NCBI RefSeq assembly: GCF_003202205.1
Contig: NZ_PDOG01000008.1
Span: forward strand, 65,021 to 129,020
Source of the DNA: Halomonas sp. LBP4
GTDB lineage: Bacteria; Pseudomonadota; Gammaproteobacteria; Pseudomonadales; Halomonadaceae
Reading direction: 5' to 3'
Length of the DNA stretch: 64,000 nucleotides
Shown: positions 17,322 to 25,954 of the stretch, piece by piece
Layout: the number at the start of each line of letters is the position of its first letter
Position numbering within the stretch: the stretch's first letter is position 1
Made by a program: the position numbers and the translations under genes
Notes under the pieces: generated by a model
What the model was told of the DNA's origin: nothing
Seen by the model: the letters and a program-made list of their open reading frames with translations, nothing else
Databases searched by the model: none

Positions 17322-17632
17322 GCGAACACTAGAACTCCCTTCCAGTACTGTCAATGCAGGATGTGGTCGCCTACGACCATAGTCGAATGATGGGGGGAGC
17401 CTGCCAGCGCGGCAGGCGGTACTCCTCGACAAGTGTTCAGTATCGAGGGCAACGCCTTCTATAGTAGTAGCAGCAATCGTTGACCACGGCGGGAAGAGGC
17501 GCGGACCTGAGGGGGCTTGCCACGCTACCCCCGATTTCGCGCATAATGCGAACTAATGAACGCCACGCGAACATCAGAACCGGGTTCCATTTTGCGTGTG
17601 CTGGCCGTATGATGATCGTTCGCGACTGAAAC
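17322..17632. promoter_or_regulatory. Array of GCGAAC-N4-GAAC repeats and a GTTCG box upstream of quiC
   Basis: The 479-nt region between tctC and quiC has no gene. It carries three direct-repeat motifs GCGAAC-N4-GAAC at 17322-17335, 17548-17561 and 17567-17580, the latter two 5 nt apart, plus a degenerate PcaR-type box GTTCGCGACTGAAAC at 17618-17632, about 60 nt before the quiC start. The layout suggests two regulators or two modes of binding controlling the divergent tctC and quiC promoters. Confidence 0.5.
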
Positions 17633-17694
17633 GACGGGCACCGAGGAGTGACGCTGCCAGACTCACCTCTCGACATCGCCACCTGGAGGACAAG

Positions 17695-19539
17695 ATGCGC
17701 GCCATTGCCACCGTCTGCCTGAGCGGCGACCTGAGAACCAAGCTCGAGGCCAGCGCCCGTGCCGGCTTCGACGGCGTAGAGATCTTCGAGAATGATCTGC
17801 TCTCCTTCGACGGCACACCGGGGGAGGTGCGCGAACTCTGCGCGCGTCTGGGGCTGGAGATCGTCGCCTTCCAGCCCTTCCGCGACTTCGAGGCCATGCC
17901 CGAGCCCCAGCGCAGTCGCAACCTGCAGCGGGCCGAGCGCAAGTTCGACCTCATGGAGCAGCTCGGCACCGATTTCCTGCTGGTGTGCAGCAACGTCTCG
18001 CCCCAGGCCGTCGACGACATGGACCGGGCCGCGGCCGATCTGCGCGAGCTGGCCGAGCGGGCCGCCAGGCGAGGCATCCGCGTCGGTTTCGAGGCGCTGG
18101 CCTGGGGGCGGCATATCTCCGATCATCGCGATGCCTGGGAGGTGGTGCGTCGCGCCGACCACCCGAGCCTGGGCGTGGTGCTCGACAGCTTCCATATCCT
18201 CTCGCGCCGGCATGACCTCTCCGCCATCGGCAGGATCCCCAGGGAGAAGATCTTCTTCGTCCAGGTCGCCGATGCCCCGCTGCTGGACATGGACATCCTG
18301 CAGTGGAGCCGCCACTTCCGCTGCTTCCCCGGCCAGGGGCGCCTGCCGCTGAAGGCCTTCATGACGGCGCTGGCGAAATCCGGCTACGATGGCCCACTGT
18401 CGCTGGAGATCTTCAGCGATGCCTTCCGCGCGGCCCCCACCGAGGTCACCGCCCTGGATGGCCTGCGCTCACTGATCTGGCTGGAAAATCTGCTCGAGGA
18501 GGGCCCCTGGGCCGGTCATATCCCGCCGGCACCGCGCTACAACGGCATCCACTTCATCGAGTTCACCCTCGACGAGGAGAGCGCCGCGCCCCTGGGCGAG
18601 TTCATCGACGCCCTGGGCTTTCGCCACGTGGGGCGCCATCGCTCGAAGAACGTCGAGCTGTGGAAGCAGGGGGATATCCACCTGGTGCTCAACTTCGAGA
18701 CCGACAGCTTCGCCCACACCTTCCGCCTGCTGCACGGCACCTCGGTGTGTGCCGTGGGCTTTCGTGTCGACGACGTGGAGGGGGCGCAGGAGCGAGCCCG
18801 TGCCTTCAAGGCTCGGACCTTCCGTGGCCAGGTGGGCGAGGGCGAGATGGAGATCCCGGCGCTGCGTGGCATCGAGGGCAGCCTGATCTACCTGGTGGAT
18901 GACGAGGCCGCCGCGGACCTGCAGTGGCGTACCGATTTCGAGCTCTTCGACCAGGAGAGTCGTAACGAGGCCGGCCTGACCCGCGTCGACCACCTCTCCT
19001 ACGTGCTGCCGGCCACCCAGTTGCTCAGCTGGCAGCTGTTCTATCGCACCGTGTTCGGCTTCGAGGCCGAGGCCGAGCACGAGATCGTCGACCCCCGCGG
19101 CATGATGATCAGCCAGGCGGTGGTCAGCCCCGATCGCAGCATCCGCATTCCGCTGACCGTCTCCCAGGCAGAGGAGACCCAGCCCGGCCGCTTCCTCAGC
19201 GAGTTCCGCGGCGGCGTGCAGCAGCTCGCCTTCGCCAGCCGCGATATCTTCGCCACGGTGGACGAGCTGCAGGCCCGGGGCCTGCCCTTGCTGCGGATTC
19301 CCCGCAACTACTACGACGACCTGGAGGCCCGCTACGGCCTCGACGAATCCCTGCTGGAGGCGATGCGGACGCGCAACATCCTCTACGATCGCAACGACGA
19401 GGGCGAATTCTTCCACGCCTATACCGAGACCTTCTCGGGCCGCTTCTTCTTCGAGATCGTCGAGCGCCGTGGCGGCTATCAGCAGTTCGGCGCGGCCAAC
19501 GCCGGGATCCGTCTCGCCGCCCAGGCGAATAGCGGCTGA
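17695..19539 (+). CDS. quiC: 3-Dehydroshikimate dehydratase, fused to an HPPD-like domain
   Basis: A 614-aa two-domain protein. Residues about 1-280 form a TIM barrel of the AP-endonuclease-2 family with likely metal ligands in VGFEALAWG, LDSFHILSR, FFVQVADAP and LSLEIFSDAF; this catalyses 3-dehydroshikimate to protocatechuate. Residues about 290-614 resemble 4-hydroxyphenylpyruvate dioxygenase. Two of its three iron ligands are visible (His433 in RVDHLSY, Glu587 in FFFEIVER), but Gln510 stands where HPPD has the second His (GVQQLAF instead of GVQH). This matches the known QuiC1 fusion of pseudomonads. CTGGAGGA precedes the ATG. It feeds PcaHG encoded at 60 kb. Confidence 0.92.
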   Translation: MRAIATVCLSGDLRTKLEASARAGFDGVEIFENDLLSFDGTPGEVRELCARLGLEIVAFQPFRDFEAMPEPQRSRNLQRAERKFDLMEQLGTDFLLVCSNVSPQAVDDMDRAAADLRELAERAARRGIRVGFEALAWGRHISDHRDAWEVVRRADHPSLGVVLDSFHILSRRHDLSAIGRIPREKIFFVQVADAPLLDMDILQWSRHFRCFPGQGRLPLKAFMTALAKSGYDGPLSLEIFSDAFRAAPTEVTALDGLRSLIWLENLLEEGPWAGHIPPAPRYNGIHFIEFTLDEESAAPLGEFIDALGFRHVGRHRSKNVELWKQGDIHLVLNFETDSFAHTFRLLHGTSVCAVGFRVDDVEGAQERARAFKARTFRGQVGEGEMEIPALRGIEGSLIYLVDDEAAADLQWRTDFELFDQESRNEAGLTRVDHLSYVLPATQLLSWQLFYRTVFGFEAEAEHEIVDPRGMMISQAVVSPDRSIRIPLTVSQAEETQPGRFLSEFRGGVQQLAFASRDIFATVDELQARGLPLLRIPRNYYDDLEARYGLDESLLEAMRTRNILYDRNDEGEFFHAYTETFSGRFFFEIVERRGGYQQFGAANAGIRLAAQANSG

Positions 19540-19727
19540 CAATTGGCAGAGTGGGTAGTTGCTCTGGGATTGGTTTTTGAGATTCATGCGAGCTCTTCGA
19601 GCGAAGGCAAGACAAGGCAAGCGTCGACGAAAAAGCGGATTTTCTGTTGTAAATGAGCATTTTGAGGAGACGTTTAATGCCGCATTGCCGAGCGCAGAAA
19701 GCTCGTCCTCGTTCAGGAGACAACGTT

Positions 19728-20591
19728 ATGAAATTGGGGCTGATCGGCAAGGCCATCATGAACTCCAGCTCCCCGGACCTGCACGTGCGGCTCGGCCAGC
19801 TGACCGGCATTCCCGCCACCTATGACCTCTTCGACGCCAACGAGCAGCCCATCGCGTCCCTGGAGAGCCAGGTCAGGCAGGTGATCGCCGACGGCTACCG
19901 CGGCGTCAACGTCACCTTTCCCTGGAAAGAGGAGGCAGTGAAGCTGGCGACCCGCGCCTCCGAGGGGGCCCGCATGGTCGGGTCCGCCAATACCCTGGTC
20001 TTCGAGAAGGGCGAGATCATCGCCGAGAACACCGACTTCACCGGCTTTATGAGCGGCTTTCGCGCAACGCTCGGTGAGCGAGAGCCGGGCCGCGTGCTGC
20101 TGATCGGCACCGGCGGGGTGGGCAAGGCGGTGGCCTTCGGCCTCGGCAAGTTGGGGGCGAAGGAGGTGATCCTGATGGACCTCGACGAGGCCAAGTCGCA
20201 CCAGCTGGCCGGCGAGCTCCGGGCCCAGGGCTTTGCCGCCTCCACCATCACCCAGGCTGAGCTCGCCGAGACGGTGCCGCGCTGCGATGGTCTGGTCAAC
20301 TGCACCCCCATCGGCCACGAGAAGAGCCCCGGCTGCCCGCTGCCCAAGGAGCTGGTGGCGACCCACCACTGGATCTTCGATGCGGTCTACGTGCCGGCGG
20401 TCACCGAGTTCGTCGCCGCGGCCAAGACCGCCGGCGCGGCGGTGATGAGTGGTGTCAGCCTGTTCGTCTTCCAGGGCGTCGACGCCTTCAAGCTGTTCTG
20501 CGAGGATGAGGCCAAGCGCGCCGCCGCCGACGAGCAGGCCGCCACCCTCTTCGCCCATTACCGCCGCGAACTGTTGAAGGAGACCGACTGA
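19728..20591 (+). CDS. Shikimate/quinate dehydrogenase, AroE-like
   Basis: A 287-aa AroE-family oxidoreductase: substrate-binding serines in MNSSSPDLH, catalytic Lys in VNVTFPWKEEAV, ENTDFTGF, and the cofactor loop LIGTGGVGKAVAFGLG. Lying between quiC and aroQ it should oxidise quinate to 3-dehydroquinate and/or shikimate to 3-dehydroshikimate in the catabolic direction, rather than act in biosynthesis. The SSSP rather than SxSP pattern and the atypical spacing resemble quinate/shikimate dehydrogenase paralogues. The leader of nearly 190 nt after quiC has a TTCAGGAGA ribosome site. Confidence 0.87.
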   Translation: MKLGLIGKAIMNSSSPDLHVRLGQLTGIPATYDLFDANEQPIASLESQVRQVIADGYRGVNVTFPWKEEAVKLATRASEGARMVGSANTLVFEKGEIIAENTDFTGFMSGFRATLGEREPGRVLLIGTGGVGKAVAFGLGKLGAKEVILMDLDEAKSHQLAGELRAQGFAASTITQAELAETVPRCDGLVNCTPIGHEKSPGCPLPKELVATHHWIFDAVYVPAVTEFVAAAKTAGAAVMSGVSLFVFQGVDAFKLFCEDEAKRAAADEQAATLFAHYRRELLKETD

Positions 20592-21040
20592 TGAGCCAGG
20601 GCAAGGTACTGGTGCTGCACGGCCCCAACCTCAACCTGCTGGGTACCCGCCAGCCGGAAATCTACGGCTACGAGACACTGGACGATGTCGACAACGCCCT
20701 GCGCGAGAAGGCCGTGCTCAACGGCTGGGAGCTGAACAGCTTCCAGAGCAACCACGAGGGCGAACTGATCGATGCCATCCATGCCGCGCGCCTCGACGGT
20801 ACCCTGGCGATCATCATTAACCCGGCGGCCTATACCCATACCTCGGTGGCGATCCTCGATGCGCTCAATGCCTTCGAGGGCAGGGTATTCGAGGTGCACA
20901 TCTCCAACGTGCACCAGCGCGAGAGCTTCCGCCATCACTCCTACGTCTCGCTGCGTGCCGACGGCGTGATCGCCGGGCTCGGCACCCAGGGCTACCAGGC
21001 GGCGCTGGCCGCCGTGATCGAGGCCCAGCGCCAGGCCTGA
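20591..21040 (+). CDS. aroQ: 3-Dehydroquinate dehydratase, type II
   Basis: A 149-aa type II dehydroquinase that converts 3-dehydroquinate to 3-dehydroshikimate. The N-terminal HGPNLNLLGTRQPEIYG holds the catalytic Tyr, followed by FQSNHEGELID, INPAAYTHTSVAILDAL and EVHISNVHQRESFRHHSY with the catalytic His. Its ATG overlaps the preceding stop by one base. In this operon it is the middle step of quinate catabolism: dehydrogenase, AroQ, QuiC. Confidence 0.93.
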   Translation: MSQGKVLVLHGPNLNLLGTRQPEIYGYETLDDVDNALREKAVLNGWELNSFQSNHEGELIDAIHAARLDGTLAIIINPAAYTHTSVAILDALNAFEGRVFEVHISNVHQRESFRHHSYVSLRADGVIAGLGTQGYQAALAAVIEAQRQA

Positions 21041-21538
21041 GCCCTCGCTGGTCCCTCCTCCTTCAGCGCTCCCGGCCCGCCTTATCACGGTGGGTCTTGC
21101 GCCTCGGTACAGCGCTTTCAACGCTGGCTGCTTCTCATGGCGGATTCGGCGACTGCCCTATAGACAGGTACATTTGTCTCGATCTATGTCAGGTGCGCCT
21201 TGCCCCAAGCGATGTTCAACATCACAACCATGATGTAGGGCTCCCGATATTCACGCCATCAGAGGCCGGCATGACTGTTTCACTCGGTGTCCTGGAGTGG
21301 TCTCCATCCTCTGGATCATCTGACAGGTTCTGATCGGTGCATCATAGGCTTCAGGCCCTATAGGTGCTGGTAGGCAACCTGCCGGAGCGCTCAATGCTGG
21401 CGGCTAGACTGGTAACTAAGCTGCTGTGCCGTCGGCTTGCCGGCGTTGCGCCCAGCAGCTGCTTCATGAGCGGATCCACCCAATGCTCGCGACTCCGGAA
21501 GCCCATGCCCTCCTGAGGTACAAGGACAACCGAGCGAC
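21041..21538. other. About 500 nt without a convincing gene
   Basis: This gap lies between aroQ and the minus-strand DUF6455-type gene. On the minus strand near 21190-21240 a short open frame encodes EPYIMVVMLNIAWGKAHLT followed by a stop. It looks like the last residues of a decayed gene, but I cannot assign it. No terminator with a T-tract, tRNA or operator is evident. The tract fits a rearrangement scar like the broken TRAP gene 1 kb further on. Confidence 0.35.
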
Positions 21539-21979
21539 TTAGTCGGTGATGGCCAGCGACTTCAGCTCAAAGGCGTCGGCATTGGGACAGAATCCCCGAC
21601 ACTTTTCCCAGCCTGCATCTGCACGCATGGCCTTCCAGCAGCGCCCCACTGCAGGACACTTGTTGCACACCGTGGTCAGTTCACTGAGCGAGTTTGCCTC
21701 CTGGTCACTGAAATCTTCCGGCGCCAGCCCGAAGCGCTCCATCATCGTCGGCATCAGTGTCTCGGCGGGGATCAGATCGTAATTACCGCCCCGGTTGAGT
21801 GTGCGTGCCACCTCGCGCTCGAAGGCTGGCTCCATGGGGGCATCCAAGTCGCACACTAAAGTCCGGTACTCGTTGACGGCCTCACGACGCATGGTCTGCA
21901 CCAGCTGCGGCATGCGGGCATTGAACAGCCATGCCAGCACACCGCGGTATTCAATGTTGGTTACCCTTGTATCGCGCAT
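21539..21979 (-). CDS. DUF6455-type protein with a conserved cysteine cluster
   Basis: A 146-aa soluble protein of unknown function. The C-terminal third carries CNKCPAVGRCW, a further Cys about 13 residues on (EKCRGFCPNADAF) and the FCPN motif typical of DUF6455 proteins, so it probably binds a metal or an Fe-S cluster. AGGAG seven nt upstream supports the ATG at 21979 over a GTG one codon earlier. A perfect PcaQ-type box lies 110 nt upstream, which links it, unexpectedly, to protocatechuate control. Confidence 0.72.
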   Translation of the reverse strand: MRDTRVTNIEYRGVLAWLFNARMPQLVQTMRREAVNEYRTLVCDLDAPMEPAFEREVARTLNRGGNYDLIPAETLMPTMMERFGLAPEDFSDQEANSLSELTTVCNKCPAVGRCWKAMRADAGWEKCRGFCPNADAFELKSLAITD

Positions 21980-22088
21980 CACTCATCTCCTGATTCGTCG
22001 CGCCGGACCGGCCGGCGGCCGTCATGCGTTGATGGCCTCAGCATGCGGCACTCCATCACTTCTACCATTGAGGTTTCGCCTACGAGAC

Positions 22089-22104
22089 ATAACCCAAAGG
22101 TTAT
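22089..22104. promoter_or_regulatory. PcaQ-type operator ATAACC-N4-GGTTAT
   Basis: ATAACC-CAAA-GGTTAT, a perfect 6-bp inverted repeat with a 4-nt spacer, identical in its arms to the box between pcaQ and pcaH at 60258-60273. The arms match the PcaQ consensus described in Sinorhizobium. It lies between the DUF6455-type gene and the remnant of a TRAP permease, both on the minus strand. Confidence 0.6.
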
Positions 22105-22142
22105 AATGCAGCGACCTCGGCCGTGAGCTGCACCCGACAGTG

Positions 22143-22945
22143 TCAGATCAAAAACATGGTCGAGAGTACCGGGAAGAGGATCAGCAGTGCCAAGCGCATG
22201 AAATCCGAGACGATGAAGGGAGCGACGCCTTTGAAGGTCTAGCCCAGCTCCACGTGAGGCGCCATCACCTTGATTACGAAGGCATTCATGCCCACCGGCG
22301 GGGTGATCAGCCCCAACTCCACGGTCAGCACGGTGATGATGCCGAACCGTACCGGATCGATGCCAAGCGACTGGATGATGGGAAATACCACCGGCACCGT
22401 GCCCGCCAGCATGACGATCGCGTCCATGAACATCCCCAGCACGAAGTAGAGCAGTAGGATGCACAGCACCACGACTATCGCGGCCAGGTTAATGCAAAAG
22501 AGCATGTCGCTGATCGAAATGAGATCCGTGACACCGAGATGAAGTAGCCCAGGATCTCGGCGCCCACCAGCATGAAGAACACCACCGCCGAGAGCGCCAG
22601 CTTTTCCTTCCCGGCGATGGGCTCGCCGGCCACCGTCAGCAACGGCTTGAGGCCCATCAGCCCCGGTACTAGCCCCGCCATGAACATGTTGCCCACCGAG
22701 TGCTCGGTGAGAATGGCGTAGATCAGCAAGGCGATGGAGGGCGGAATCATGATGCCAAGCATGCTGCCGGCTGCCAGCGCTCCTATGGCCAGGCCGCGGT
22801 TATAGCCGTAGGGCTCCATCTCCGGCAGGGCCCTCGGCGGATCATGGTGCTGGCGGTGGCCAGCGACGAGCCGGAGGTCGCCGACAAAACCCCGCAGGAG
22901 GCCACCGCGGTGATGGCAAGCTCGCCCTGCCTAACCGCTGGTTTG
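22143..22945 (-). pseudogene. Broken TRAP transporter large permease (DctM-like)
   Basis: Conceptual translation on the minus strand reads ITAVASCGVLSATSGSSLATASTM, then after a frameshift EMEPYGYNRGLAIGALAAGSMLGIMIPPSIALLIYAI, then after a second frameshift near 22520 the segment ending LGLITPPVGMNAFVIKVMAPHVELG. An in-frame TAG at 22239-22241 precedes a plausible native end (TFKGVAPFIVSDFMRLALLILFPVLS, stop at 22143). These are DctM hallmarks. The first ~100-150 residues and any DctP/DctQ partner are missing, so this is a relic of a former organic-acid transporter. Confidence 0.85.
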
Positions 22946-23089
22946 GTCAGCAGGGCCTGAACTCGGTGCCCGACACGTTAAGAGGGCTTACTCGTTCTTC
23001 ATGAACCGCCGTGTACGAACGGTACGTACAGTGGTGTGGGAGGGCGCCGGGGGTGACCCCGGCCCCTACCCGATTCTGTGCTCATGTCA

Positions 23090-24106
23090 TCAGGGGCGCG
23101 GGATGCCAAGCCTCTCCGGTGATACTTTGGCGCTACCGGCGTCCTCCATGGCCCAGGCGGTCACTGACTGCCAGCGACTCAGGAACGATTCCGCTTCATC
23201 GCCTTGCAGGTTGAGTGAGGTGGCCCCGTTGCGGGCAAGGAAGCCCTGGAACTCCTCCTGGGCTATGGCCTCGGCATAGGCGTTCTCCAAGGTGGTCTTG
23301 ATCTCGTGCGGGGTGTCCTCATGGACATAGGCCCCCCAGAACGGCCCCCAAGGCAGGAAGTCTGCCATCTCCGGCAGGAACTCGGTAATCGGCGGCACCT
23401 CGGGCAGCTGTTCGGCGGGCTCATCGCTTAGCACCGCCAGCGCCTTGAGCTTGCCGGCGCGGATCTGCTCCTGGGCGGAGGCCAGGGCCATGGGCATGAA
23501 GTCGAGGTGGTTGCCGAGCATCGCGGTAATGGCGGGGCCGTCGCCGCCGAAGGTCACCGAGCGCACGTCAAGTTTGTCAACCGCGTTTATCATCGCCAGC
23601 ACGGTGCTGGGCAGGCCGCCGGCGCCGGCATCGCCCATGCGCAGCTGCCCCGGGTTGGCCTGGGCATCTGCCATCAGTCCACCGAAGTCCTCCCACTCAC
23701 TATCGGCAGGGGCCACGATCAGCACGATGCCCTGGCCGATAATGCTGACCGGATGCAGGTCACCGTAGTCGAAGTCGGCCAACTCCAGGATCGGATAAAG
23801 CTGGGCGTTTTCGGCACCGTACAACAGCGAGTAGCCGTTGGCTGGTCGGGTGCGGACGACATTGGTGCCGATCACCCCGGTGCCTCCTGGACGGTTGTTG
23901 ATCACGATGTCGGTATCGAGGCGTTTTTCCACATGGGGAGTCAGGCTCCTGGCCATGTTGTCGGTAGAGCCGCCTGCGCCCCACGGGACCACGGCATCGA
24001 TGCGTCGCTCAGGATAATCGGCCAGGGCGGAGGTCGATGCCGCCAGTGCAGCGGTGGAGAGGGTGATGGCCGTGGCCAGTCTCTTGAGGTTTCGAGAGGT
24101 TGTCAT
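23090..24106 (-). CDS. Orphan TctC-type binding protein (Bug family)
   Basis: A 338-aa periplasmic receptor; signal peptide with cleavage near TSALA|DYPERRI. Landmarks are VVPWGAGGSTDNMARSL, NRPGGTGVIGTNVV and GDGPAITAMLGNHLDFMPMAL. No TctA or TctB gene adjoins it; it lies downstream of the AroE-like gene (24145) on the same strand, 38 nt apart, and may share that promoter. It presumably captures a hydroaromatic acid and may hand it to the TctAB pair encoded at 14-16 kb. Confidence 0.9.
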   Translation of the reverse strand: MTTSRNLKRLATAITLSTAALAASTSALADYPERRIDAVVPWGAGGSTDNMARSLTPHVEKRLDTDIVINNRPGGTGVIGTNVVRTRPANGYSLLYGAENAQLYPILELADFDYGDLHPVSIIGQGIVLIVAPADSEWEDFGGLMADAQANPGQLRMGDAGAGGLPSTVLAMINAVDKLDVRSVTFGGDGPAITAMLGNHLDFMPMALASAQEQIRAGKLKALAVLSDEPAEQLPEVPPITEFLPEMADFLPWGPFWGAYVHEDTPHEIKTTLENAYAEAIAQEEFQGFLARNGATSLNLQGDEAESFLSRWQSVTAWAMEDAGSAKVSPERLGIPRP

Positions 24107-24144
24107 TGTCGTTGCTCGCTTTGTTGAAGGAGTTGAGTTGGGCG

Positions 24145-24948
24145 TCAGGCGTTCCTGCCTGCCAGCAGGAAGTCGACCATCAGCTCGCGGACGGCGGCGA
24201 ACATGTCGACGCCGAGCACGGTCCGGCAGCCTTTGGCACGGGCGGCCGAGATCCAGTGGGTGACCTCCGGGGCGGTGATGACGTCGCCGACCCAGGTGTC
24301 CCCGTTCAGTCCTGCAGGATCCAGCGGCAGGGGATCGTCCTCCCCCATGCCACAGGGCGTTGCGTTGATCGCCAGGGCGAAACCGGCGGGGTCACGGTTC
24401 CCGGCGACTACCTCCGTCGTCCCGAGGGCGGCCAGGCGGGCGATAAGGGTGTCGCGACGGTCCACGTCCTCGTCATGGATGGCCAACCGGGCAGTGCCGG
24501 CTCGCACCAGCGCCTCGGCAATAGCGGAGCCCGCCCCACCTGCCCCGGCCAGCAGGACCCGGCGACTGCTGGGCTCGAAGCCCTTCTTCTTCAGGGCCTC
24601 CACGTAGGCGAGCCCATCGACCTGGTCGCCATGCCAGCGACCTTCGGCGTCGCGGCGCATCACGTTCACGGCCCCCAGGAAATTGGCCCGCTTGGTGGCG
24701 CTGGCACAGTGGTCGTGAGCGGCGAATTTGTGGGGCACGGTGACGATCAGGCCGTCCAGGTTGCGCGCCAGGGAGGCGCCGCGGATGAAGTCACCCAGGG
24801 CCTCGGGCGCAATATGCAGTGGCGCCAGCAGGGCATTGTGACCCCGCTGATGAAACGCCTGGGTAACGCCCTGGGGGGATTTCACCTGGGCGATGGGGTC
24901 GCCGAGGATCAGGTAGAGGCGCGTGGCGCCGTCGAGTCGTTCGATCAT
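24145..24948 (-). CDS. Shikimate dehydrogenase-like protein (second AroE paralogue)
   Basis: A 267-aa AroE-family enzyme: LGDPIAQVKSPQGV at the N terminus (the usual HSxSP serine pattern is changed to VKSP), catalytic Lys in LIVTVPHKFAAH, VNVMRRD, an Asp in GDQVDGLAYVEAL and cofactor loop LLAGAGGAGSAIAEAL. The altered serine motif suggests a substrate other than shikimate itself. An upstream in-frame start at 25014 would add a non-family extension across an operator, so the ATG at 24948 is chosen. It is divergent from an IclR regulator. Confidence 0.85.
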   Translation of the reverse strand: MIERLDGATRLYLILGDPIAQVKSPQGVTQAFHQRGHNALLAPLHIAPEALGDFIRGASLARNLDGLIVTVPHKFAAHDHCASATKRANFLGAVNVMRRDAEGRWHGDQVDGLAYVEALKKKGFEPSSRRVLLAGAGGAGSAIAEALVRAGTARLAIHDEDVDRRDTLIARLAALGTTEVVAGNRDPAGFALAINATPCGMGEDDPLPLDPAGLNGDTWVGDVITAPEVTHWISAARAKGCRTVLGVDMFAAVRELMVDFLLAGRNA

Positions 24949-24985
24949 GGCAAGGCTCTGGTGGAGTGCGATGTAGAGATCATAG

Positions 24986-25018
24986 TAGAACAGATTTAGA
25001 AAATGGAATACCATTCAA
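24986..25018. promoter_or_regulatory. IclR-type boxes between aroE-like gene and iclR
   Basis: TGGAATACCATTCAA (25004-25018) is a 15-bp box of the form TGGAA-N5-TTCMA shared with promoters at 31.3, 33.4, 41.5 and 44.8 kb; a weaker copy, TAGAACAGATTTAGA, lies at 24986-25000. The pattern resembles the E. coli IclR consensus TGGAAATNATTTCCA. The location between divergent genes suggests autoregulation of the IclR gene and control of the AroE-like gene. Confidence 0.6.
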
Positions 25019-25122
25019 CTAATGGTGGATGTCCTTTTCTGGCCAAGTGTCACTATGCTGCCCACTATCCCGTTCGGACATGGCACTCTATGGGCCTCGA
25101 TGGTTATCAGAAGGAAACGCCC

Positions 25123-25926
25123 ATGGCTGGTGTAATGGAAAGAACGCTCGGCATCCTGGAGCTACTGGCGCGGGAGGCCGAGGGTCTGCCGTTGGCGGTG
25201 ATCGCCGAGCGGCTCGACATGCCGCGCAGCGCTGCGCATCGCCTGCTGACCGACCTGGCCCGCTACGGCTATGTACGTCAGGTCCGCGACCAGGGGGACT
25301 ACATGCTGACCACCAAGCTGGTCTCCCTGGGGCTCGGCTTTCTTGGGGAGATGGGCATCCTTGATGCCGCCCAGCCGTTGCTCGATCGCCTGGCGGAGCA
25401 AAGCGGTGAACTGGTCCGGCTGGCTGTAGTGGACGGGCGCAGCCTGACCTGGGTGGCCAAGTCCCAGGGTGCGACACGCGGGTTGCGCTACGACCCGGAC
25501 ATGGGCGCCGTGGCCAAGCTCTCCTGCAGCTCCTCGGGGCTCGCCTGGCTGAGCACACTGAGCGACGAGGCGGCCCTAGAACTGGTCGCGGAGCAGGGGT
25601 TTGGCAATGTCGAGGAGTACGGCCCCAATGCGCCGGCCACGGTCTCTGCCCTGCTGGAGGCGCTGAAGATGACCCGCGAGCGGGGCTTCAGTCTCACGGT
25701 GGAGACCTTCGCGCCGGGCATGAACGCCATTGCCGCGCCGGTGCGGCGCGGTGACCAAGCCGCCCTCGGTACCCTCAGCATCGCCGGTCCCAGTATCCGC
25801 TTCAGCGAGGAACGCATGCTGGCGCTAGGCGACGAGCTGCTCAAGGTGGCCAGCGAACTGGCTGCCTCCACCTCGGCATCAGGCCTGCTTCGGGCCGGCC
25901 GCCCCTCCACCGCCTCGCAGTTGTAG
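25123..25926 (+). CDS. IclR-family transcriptional regulator (paralogue 1)
   Basis: A 267-aa regulator with an N-terminal winged helix (ERTLGILELLAREAEGLPLAVIAERLDMPRSAAHRLL split over residues 5-42) and a C-terminal effector domain (YDPDMGAVAKLSCSSSGLAWL, FAPGMNAIAAPVRR, GTLSIAGPSIRF). AAGGA at 25111-25115 fixes the ATG. It is closely similar to the IclR at 45930-46709 (shared ERTLG, SAAHR, LDRLAE-SGELVRL, GLRYDPDMG), and the two bracket the flavoprotein region. The first downstream gene is 28 nt away, so it may be co-transcribed with the catabolic genes. Confidence 0.92.
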   Translation: MAGVMERTLGILELLAREAEGLPLAVIAERLDMPRSAAHRLLTDLARYGYVRQVRDQGDYMLTTKLVSLGLGFLGEMGILDAAQPLLDRLAEQSGELVRLAVVDGRSLTWVAKSQGATRGLRYDPDMGAVAKLSCSSSGLAWLSTLSDEAALELVAEQGFGNVEEYGPNAPATVSALLEALKMTRERGFSLTVETFAPGMNAIAAPVRRGDQAALGTLSIAGPSIRFSEERMLALGDELLKVASELAASTSASGLLRAGRPSTASQL

Positions 25927-25954
25927 CGAGGACCATTGATTCTGGAGTGACCCT

